Below are positions 31,139-35,983 of a stretch of 35,983 nt of DNA, piece by piece (the first letter of the stretch is position 1; every line of letters begins with the position of its first letter). A program made the position numbers and the translations under genes. The notes below the pieces were generated by a model. It ran no database searches and was not told the origin of the DNA. It saw only the letters and a program-made list of their open reading frames with translations. The DNA comes from Clostridiales bacterium (GTDB taxonomy: Bacteria; Bacillota; Clostridia; Oscillospirales; Oscillospiraceae): positions 1-35,983 of the forward strand of contig JALEZN010000027.1 in NCBI GenBank assembly GCA_022772585.1, in the 5' to 3' direction.

Positions 31139-31159
31139 AACGCCGGCAAGCCCGGCGTT
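31139..31159 (-). other. hairpin with T-tract in the zapA leader (possible attenuator)
   Basis: AACGCCGG (31139-31146) pairs with CCGGCGTT (31152-31159). On the minus strand TTTTAT follows directly, a terminator shape. No minus-strand gene lies upstream, and the extended -10 at 31185 would transcribe it, so it could attenuate zapA. Confidence 0.45.
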
Positions 31160-31184
31160 CCGGCCTGTGTTCAGACTTGTCAAT

Positions 31185-31193
31185 AGTATATCA
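31185..31193 (-). promoter_or_regulatory. extended -10 promoter for zapA
   Basis: On the minus strand the sequence reads TGATATACT (31193-31185): a TG-N-TATACT extended -10 with no clear -35 at the proper distance. The predicted start is near 31178. Confidence 0.4.
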
Positions 31194-31266
31194 CACACCC
31201 AGGGAAAGAAAAATAGCCATCTTATGAATTTTTCCCTCCCGCATCCTTTTCCCAACCCCGGTTTCG

Positions 31267-31275
31267 TGGTATGAT
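31267..31275 (+). promoter_or_regulatory. extended -10 promoter for dnaD
   Basis: TGGTATGAT (31267-31275): a TG-N extended -10 (TATGAT) with a weak TTTTCC -35 (31247-31252). It gives a leader of about 45 nt before dnaD. Confidence 0.45.
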
Positions 31276-31327
31276 GATACATACTGACCGAGATCCCGCG
31301 TCGGTCCATCCGAAGGAGGTGTATCCC

Positions 31328-32308
31328 ATGGCCGGAAAACTGCTCTATCCCGGCAGCATCCTGTCCCTCTCCGCCGACACGGCGGACCGCCTGATGGCCT
31401 CCGGCAATGGGGACGCCGCCCTGCTCTATCTCTTCCTGCTGCGGAAGGGGGGCGTGCTGGAGCCCCGGGCCGCCGCCCACACCCTCAAATGGGACCCGGA
31501 CCGGGTGTCCGCCGCCTTTTCCGTCCTGGTGGAGCTGGGGCTGGCCGGCCGGGACCAGGCGGCAGCGCCCCCTCCCGCCCCGCCGGAGCCCGACGCCCCG
31601 CCCGAGTACACCGCCGCCGACCTGACACGGGAGCTGGAGGATGCTTCCTCCTCCTTCCCCGCCCTGGTGGGGGAGGTCCAGCGCCGCCTGGGCAAGATCC
31701 TGTCCACCTCCGACCTGAAGATGCTCTACACACTCTATGACTATCTCTCCCTTCCGGCAGAGGTCATCATGCTGCTGGTGAGCTACTGCGTGGAGGAGAT
31801 GGAGCGGAAATACGGCGCGGGCCGCAAACCCCGCCTCTCCCAGATCCAGAAGGAGGGCTTTGTCTGGCACCGCCTGGGGGTGGACACCCCCGAGGCCGCC
31901 GAGGCCCACCTGCGCAAGCTCGCCGAGCTGCGCACCCGCACCGGCGCCATTCTGCCCCTGCTGGGCATCCAGGGCCGGCAGCCGGTGGAGCAGGAGCGCA
32001 AATACATCGCCTCCTGGGTGGAGATGGGCTTCGAGGACGCCGCCATCCGCCTGGCCTACGAGCGCACCGTGCTCCAGAAGCAGTCCATGAACTGGCCTTA
32101 TATGAATTCCATCCTGAAAAGCTGGCACCGGAAGGGGCTGCACACCGTGGCCGCCATCCAGTCCGGAGATTCGGCTCCCGTCCGCCCCTCCGCGGCGGCC
32201 CGGCCCGCCCCCGCCGGCGAGGCCGACCGCCGGGTGCGGGAGGACCTGGAGCGGATGCGGGAGTACCTCCGCCAGCAGCAGGATGCCCCGGGGAAGGGAG
32301 GTATATAG
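31328..32308 (+). CDS. dnaD: DnaD-domain replication protein
   Basis: A 326-aa protein with a DnaD-type winged-helix N-terminus (about 1-75), a Pro/Ala-rich linker (78-95) and two DnaD (DDBH2) domains (about 105-185 and 195-270). The second ends in the conserved Y-M-N-S-I-L-K-S-W signature. A charged tail follows. It acts in primosome assembly and helicase loading. The ATG at 31328 follows AAGGAGGTG; the longer frame from 31271 has no ribosome site. It is directly followed by the helicase-loader gene (3-bp gap), which supports the function. Confidence 0.9.
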   Translation: MAGKLLYPGSILSLSADTADRLMASGNGDAALLYLFLLRKGGVLEPRAAAHTLKWDPDRVSAAFSVLVELGLAGRDQAAAPPPAPPEPDAPPEYTAADLTRELEDASSSFPALVGEVQRRLGKILSTSDLKMLYTLYDYLSLPAEVIMLLVSYCVEEMERKYGAGRKPRLSQIQKEGFVWHRLGVDTPEAAEAHLRKLAELRTRTGAILPLLGIQGRQPVEQERKYIASWVEMGFEDAAIRLAYERTVLQKQSMNWPYMNSILKSWHRKGLHTVAAIQSGDSAPVRPSAAARPAPAGEADRRVREDLERMREYLRQQQDAPGKGGI

Positions 32309-32311
32309 TCC

Positions 32312-33316
32312 ATGGCATATGATCCCAATGTGGTCCGCCGGGCCACTCAGCGCCTGGCAGAGCAGCGCTCCCGGCGGGAGGCCGACTTTGACTGCCGCCG
32401 GCAGGAGCTCTACCGCCGCCTGCCCCAGCTCGCCCGCATCGACCGGGCCCTCAGCCGCACCTATCTGGACATCGTGGCCGCCTCGCTGCGCAGCGGCGCG
32501 GACTCCGGCCCCGCCATCGAGGACGTGAAGCGCAATAACCAGGCCCTCCAGGCCCAGCGGCGGGAGCTCCTGCTCCAGAACGGCTACAGCGCCGACGCCC
32601 TGGACGATACCCCCGCCTGCTCCAAATGCGGGGACAGCGGCTGGGTGGGAACCCGGATGTGCGAGTGTCTCCAGCGGCTGTGCGCCCAGGAGCAGATCAA
32701 GGACCTTTCCAAGCTGCTGGACCTGGGGGAGCAGTCCTTCGACTCCTTCTCCCTGGACTACTACAGCGACCGCCCCTGGCCGGGGGAGACCGAGTCCCCC
32801 CGGGAGCGGATGGAGTTCATCCGGGACGTGTGCTATAGCTATGCCAGCCGCTTCCCCAACTTTGTCTACCGCAATCTGTTCCTCACCGGCGCTCCCGGCC
32901 TGGGCAAGACCTTTCTCTCGGCCTGCATCGCCCGCACCGTGCTGGAGCGGGGGTACTCCGTGGTGTACGACACGGCGGTGAACATCTTTGCCAAGTTCGA
33001 GGAACAGAAGTTCTCCCGGGACGAGCTGGACGTGCGGGACGCCCGGGACGAGACCCGCCGCTACCTGAACTGCGACCTGCTCATTCTGGACGACCTGGGC
33101 AGCGAGATGACCACCCCCTTCGTCCAGTCCGCCCTCTACACTCTGGTGAACACCCGTCTCACCGCGATGCGCCGCACCGTCATCTCCTCCAACCTGTCCA
33201 TGGACGAGGTGCGCCGCCGCTACGCCGGGCAGATCGCCTCCCGGCTGGAGGGGGAATACCGGGTGCTCCCCTTCTATGGGGAGGACATCCGCCTGCTCCG
33301 CAAGAACCGGCCCTGA
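32312..33316 (+). CDS. dnaI: DnaI/DnaC-type helicase loader ATPase
   Basis: A 334-aa AAA+ ATPase. The N-terminal helicase-binding domain includes a Cys4 zinc-binding region (C103-x2-C106 and C117-x-C119). Walker A is G-A-P-G-L-G-K-T (193-200) and Walker B is L-L-I-L-D-D-L-G-S-E near 257-265. A sensor-1 S-S-N and an arginine-finger-like R follow. It loads the replicative helicase onto DNA. The ATG is 3 bp after dnaD, with GGGAGGTATATAG overlapping the dnaD end. It is the last gene of the primosome operon before a strong terminator. Confidence 0.92.
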   Translation: MAYDPNVVRRATQRLAEQRSRREADFDCRRQELYRRLPQLARIDRALSRTYLDIVAASLRSGADSGPAIEDVKRNNQALQAQRRELLLQNGYSADALDDTPACSKCGDSGWVGTRMCECLQRLCAQEQIKDLSKLLDLGEQSFDSFSLDYYSDRPWPGETESPRERMEFIRDVCYSYASRFPNFVYRNLFLTGAPGLGKTFLSACIARTVLERGYSVVYDTAVNIFAKFEEQKFSRDELDVRDARDETRRYLNCDLLILDDLGSEMTTPFVQSALYTLVNTRLTAMRRTVISSNLSMDEVRRRYAGQIASRLEGEYRVLPFYGEDIRLLRKNRP

Positions 33317-33325
33317 TCCTGGACG

Positions 33326-33362
33326 GATCCCGCATACCGCCCGGTATGCGGGATCTTTTTGT
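33326..33362 (+). terminator. intrinsic terminator of dnaD-dnaI
   Basis: A 14-bp perfect stem (33326-33339 with 33342-33355), a tight loop, then TTTTTGT. It lies 9 nt after the dnaI stop. Confidence 0.9.
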
Positions 33363-33443
33363 CCCTTTTTGCCGCCGGAGGGAACTCTTTCCGTCTCCAT
33401 CCGTCTAATGGGACAATACGACATATAAGAGGGGGGAGCGCCT

Positions 33444-34457
33444 TTGAAGCCGCGCGCCATGACCGGGGCCTATGCCCTGGCCCACTGTCTGGTGGACTTT
33501 TCCTGCGCCTTTCTGGCCTTCCGCGTTCTGCTCCCCGCCGGGGACCGGGTGACCCTCCTGCTGGTCTATAACTTCTGCGCCTTCGCCCTGCAGATGCCTG
33601 TTGGTCTGCTGGCCGACCGGCTGGACCGCAGCGGCGCGCTGGCCGCTCTGGGCTGCTGTCTGACGGCGCTGGCCTATCTCCCCCTGCCCGCCATGGGCGC
33701 CGCCGTCCTGGCCGGGGTGGGCAACGCCCTCTTCCATATAGGGGGAGGGCTGGAGGTGCTCAACGGCGCCGGGCGCCGCTGCGCCGCCCTGGGGCTCTTC
33801 GTCTCTCCCGGCGCGGTGGGGCTCTGGCTGGGCGGCCTGTGGGGCAGGGGAGGGCAGCTCGACCTTCTTCTCCCCCCGCTCCTCTGCGCCGGGGCGGGGG
33901 CGGCGCTGGTCCTGCTCCGGCGGCGGCTTTTCTCCGGTGACGGCCCCCGCTGCGCCCCCTTCTCCCTGCCCTCACGAACGCGGCTCCTCCCTTTGACGGC
34001 CCTGCTGCTGGTGGTGGTCCTCCGCTCCTATGTGGGCATGGCGGTTTCCTTCCCCTGGCGGAGCGTGGGGCTCTGGCCGGTGCTGCTGGTCCCCGCCCTG
34101 GCGGTGGGGAAGGCGGCAGGGGGCGTGCTGGCCGACCGGCTGGGCGTACAAAAGACCGCTCTTTTCTCCCTGGCGGGGGCGGCAGTCTGCTTCTGCCTGG
34201 GGGACCGGCCGGCACTGGGACTGGCTGCGGTCTTTCTCTTCAACATGACCATGCCCCTCACCCTGTGGGCGGCGGCCCGGCTGCTGCCCGGGGCCAAGGG
34301 TTTCTCCTTCGGCCTGCTCACCTTCGGGCTCTTTCTGGGCTTCCTGCCGGTCTGTCTGGGAAGCGGGGCCCTGTCCCTGACGCCCCGGGCCGGGGCCGCC
34401 GCCTGTGTGCTCTCCCTGGCCCTTCTCCTGCCCGGACTGAGGGAGGCGGCGTCATGA
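33444..34457 (+). CDS. compact MFS-like membrane protein
   Basis: A 337-aa membrane protein with about ten to eleven hydrophobic segments, shorter than a typical 12-helix MFS protein (about 390-410 aa). The loop 2-3 signature G-L-L-A-D-R-L-D-R near 54-62 and a second-half copy V-L-A-D-R-L-G-V identify the MFS fold. The best start is TTG at 33444, with GGGGGGAG 5-8 nt upstream; the in-frame ATG at 33459 lacks a ribosome site at normal distance. It overlaps the next gene by ATGA, so translation is coupled. Substrate unknown. Confidence 0.75.
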   Translation: MKPRAMTGAYALAHCLVDFSCAFLAFRVLLPAGDRVTLLLVYNFCAFALQMPVGLLADRLDRSGALAALGCCLTALAYLPLPAMGAAVLAGVGNALFHIGGGLEVLNGAGRRCAALGLFVSPGAVGLWLGGLWGRGGQLDLLLPPLLCAGAGAALVLLRRRLFSGDGPRCAPFSLPSRTRLLPLTALLLVVVLRSYVGMAVSFPWRSVGLWPVLLVPALAVGKAAGGVLADRLGVQKTALFSLAGAAVCFCLGDRPALGLAAVFLFNMTMPLTLWAAARLLPGAKGFSFGLLTFGLFLGFLPVCLGSGALSLTPRAGAAACVLSLALLLPGLREAAS

Positions 34458-34804
34458 CTCCCCCCATCTTTACCGCCCTGGCCCTGTCCCTGGGGCTCAC
34501 TTTGGTGCTGGAGCTGGCCTTCGCCCTCCTCTCCGGGGTGCGGGGCCGCCCGCTGCTGCTGGTGGCGCTGGTCAATCTGCTCACCAATCCGGCGGTGGTC
34601 TTTCTCTACTTTTTGCTCTCTCAGCGGAGCGCCCTCCCCCAAATGGCTGTCCAGCTTCCGCTGGAGGGGGCCGCGATCCTGACCGAGGCGCTGTGCTACG
34701 CCCGCTGCGGCGGGAGGGATTTCCTCCATCCCTGGCGCTTTTCCCTGCTGGTCAACCTGTTCTCCTGCGGGACAGGCCGGCTGCTCCTGAGTATATTCGG
34801 ATGA
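34454..34804 (+). CDS. uncharacterised small membrane protein (116 aa)
   Basis: Family not recognised. Three to four hydrophobic segments are visible, including one at the start (about 5-28), one at 34-54 with an N-L-L-T-N-P-A-V-V motif, and one near the end. The ATG at 34454 overlaps the MFS stop (ATGA), and GGGAGGCGG lies just upstream. A longer in-frame start inside the MFS gene is unlikely. It sits between the MFS gene and a secreted protein gene, 16 bp from the latter, so the three are likely one operon, and it may act with them at the membrane. Confidence 0.75.
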   Translation: MTPPIFTALALSLGLTLVLELAFALLSGVRGRPLLLVALVNLLTNPAVVFLYFLLSQRSALPQMAVQLPLEGAAILTEALCYARCGGRDFLHPWRFSLLVNLFSCGTGRLLLSIFG

Positions 34805-34820
34805 AAGGAAGGAACCTGCC

Positions 34821-35648
34821 ATGAAACGACTTTTCACACTGCTTCTCGCCCTGCCCCTCGTCCTGGGGCTGTCCGCCCCCGCCCTGGCCGACGTGATCTG
34901 GGAGCCGGAGAATGATTTCTACGCCGCCCACTCCGACGAATGCACCTATGTAAACCGCTCCTACATCCTCAACGGCCAAGAGGGATATGTAGAGCTCTTC
35001 CGCGCCCCCGGTCAGTCCGCCGCCGCGGACCGCCTGCCCAACGGCGCCGTGCTCCAGGTCTCCTTCGTCTACCCCGGGGAGTCCCCTGCCTGGGCACTGG
35101 TGGAGTACGCCCGGGACGGGGACGGCGGGGTCCGGAACGCCTACGGCGGCGGCTCCTCCACCGGCTGGATCGCCATGGACAGCCTAGTGGTCCAATACGA
35201 CAGCCAGTCCTTTCAGGAGGAGCACGCCGGTGAGCTGCGGCCCTATCAGGACGGACCTCTGGAGGACCTGCCCGCCGAGGGAACGGTTCTGGCCTGGGCC
35301 TTCCCCGGATCGGCTGACTCCTACGAGTTGACTCTGGATCCCGACTATATGGAACACCCGGACTTCGATCTGCTCTATCCCGGCCCGGACGGCAGGCTCT
35401 GGGGACACTGTGTCTACTACATGGGCAATCGGGATTTCTGGATCTGCATCTCGGAGCCCACCGAGACCGACCTGCCGGTGACTGAGATCCACTACGACCT
35501 GATACCCGCCGCCGATCCCGCTGACATCCCCGCCCCCTCCCTTCTGGCGCGGCCCATGGTCCTCGCGGGCATCCTGGTGGCGGCGGTGGTCGCTGTCACG
35601 CTACTGCTCCTGGTCCGCTACCGCCGCAAGAGCGCCGCTTCCTCCTGA
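34821..35648 (+). CDS. secreted SH3-like protein with C-terminal membrane anchor
   Basis: A 275-aa exported protein. It has a signal peptide with cleavage after A-P-A-L-A (about residue 23), an N-terminal SH3b-like beta domain (about 40-120; G-Y-V-E-L-F-R-A-P, L-P-N-G, G-W-I-A-M-D-S-L), a second acidic beta-rich region, and one membrane helix at about 244-264 followed by a basic tail (R-Y-R-R-K). The topology suggests an extracellular domain anchored at its C-terminus. The ATG follows AAAGGAAGGAA by 8 nt. SH3b domains often bind peptidoglycan; no catalytic residues are seen, so function is unknown. Confidence 0.8.
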   Translation: MKRLFTLLLALPLVLGLSAPALADVIWEPENDFYAAHSDECTYVNRSYILNGQEGYVELFRAPGQSAAADRLPNGAVLQVSFVYPGESPAWALVEYARDGDGGVRNAYGGGSSTGWIAMDSLVVQYDSQSFQEEHAGELRPYQDGPLEDLPAEGTVLAWAFPGSADSYELTLDPDYMEHPDFDLLYPGPDGRLWGHCVYYMGNRDFWICISEPTETDLPVTEIHYDLIPAADPADIPAPSLLARPMVLAGILVAAVVAVTLLLLVRYRRKSAASS

Positions 35649-35698
35649 ATCGCAGCAAACGTGCCCCCGGACAATAGCTGGGTGTCCATAAGACAGTG

Positions 35699-35737
35699 AA
35701 TCCTCCGTATGTTGCAATCATACGGAGGATTGTTTTT
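35699..35737 (+). terminator. intrinsic terminator after the secreted-protein gene
   Basis: A 13-bp perfect stem (35699-35711 with 35719-35731) and a 7-nt loop, then GTTTTTT. It is 50 nt after the stop codon. Confidence 0.9.
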
Positions 35738-35751
35738 TACACATGATTCAA

Positions 35752-35983
35752 ACTTGCCGACGGCGAACGGTTGGTCAAAACTGTTTGCGAACGGCAAGTC
35801 CACAGGGGATAGCTGCTGTAGCGGCGCAAGGGGATGCAGCCACCTTGAGGTCATGTCGTGACGCAACATTCTCAGTCATGCAATTTTTTCTGCTGACGGA
35901 GAATGAAGCAACCCAGGACGCACGCTGCTCCCGGTAGGAGAGTATAGAAGTGCGCCCTTTCGTTCCTAAAGGGTTTTCAACAG
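35752..35983. other. structured non-coding region at the window end
   Basis: ACTTGCCG (35752-35759) pairs with CGGCAAGT (35792-35799). Inside, a 10-pair helix (35763-35772 with 35779-35788, with two G-U) makes a long hairpin. A second small hairpin, CCCTTT with AAAGGG (35955-35973), is followed by TTTT. Short frames here lack ribosome sites and are not called. The 335-bp stretch after 35648 has no gene I can support; it may be a dispersed repeat or an RNA. Confidence 0.45.

Noticed and set aside
35618..35869. 83-codon minus-strand frame at the window end
   Set aside because: It spans the terminator and hairpins and overlaps the end of the secreted-protein gene; no ribosome site and no protein-like composition.
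1..35983. CRISPR arrays, tRNA/rRNA genes, transposases or prophage genes
   Set aside because: No regularly spaced repeats, no cloverleaf or rRNA signatures and no such coding sequences were seen.

Overview
The window is about 36 kb of GC-rich DNA with bacterial gene density. Gene content (Rel, RecJ, MreC/MreD/PBP2, ZapA, DnaD with a DnaI-type helicase loader), strong AGGAGG-type ribosome binding sites and many lipoproteins point to a low-oxygen Firmicute. A high-GC Oscillospiraceae-type gut anaerobe (Flavonifractor/Lawsonibacter-like) is my best inference; no rRNA or tRNA is present to confirm it.

Region 1 (1-13.1 kb) is a selenium and purine/amino-acid catabolism island. On the minus strand are ygeX (diaminopropionate ammonia-lyase) and the start of a YgeY-type M20 hydrolase. 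Divergent from them is a fused [2Fe-2S]/molybdopterin hydroxylase of the selenium-dependent xanthine dehydrogenase type. Three tandem BMP-family lipoproteins follow, each with its own regulatory signals and none with an ABC transporter beside it. Then comes a selenium-associated LysR regulator divergent from selD. selD is itself a selenoprotein gene: codon 19 is an in-frame TGA with a bSECIS-like hairpin just downstream, so ordinary ORF calling truncates it. A yedE-tusA-DUF3343 operon completes the set. The likely scheme is uptake (YedE), delivery (TusA/DUF3343-like carriers), activation to selenophosphate (SelD), and use in the labile-Se hydroxylase and in selenoproteins, under LysR control. 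The BMP lipoproteins are candidate receptors for purine nucleosides or a related ligand.

Region 2 (13.1-14.1 kb) holds two small uncharacterised membrane proteins, one unusually AT-rich, and a possible gene remnant.

Region 3 (14.1-31.1 kb) is a long co-oriented minus-strand run, listed in transcription order: zapA, a U32 peptidase/RlhA-like protein, dut, maf, mreC, mreD, mrdA (PBP2), a GH13 amylase, an MFS protein, recJ, rel, a D-aspartate-ligase-like ATP-grasp enzyme and an aspartate racemase. It ties cell shape, division and wall synthesis to the stringent response and DNA repair. The last two genes suggest a D-Asp modification of peptidoglycan.

Region 4 (31.3-36.0 kb, plus strand) has a dnaD-dnaI primosome operon closed by a strong terminator. 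It is followed by a three-gene set (compact MFS protein, 116-aa membrane protein, secreted SH3-like protein), a strong terminator, and about 250 bp of structured non-coding sequence.

Several intergenic palindromic segments (8938-9077, 26083-26139, 35752-35983 and perhaps 1960-2075) look like dispersed repeat elements, but this cannot be confirmed from one window. No CRISPR array, tRNA, rRNA, transposase or prophage gene was found.
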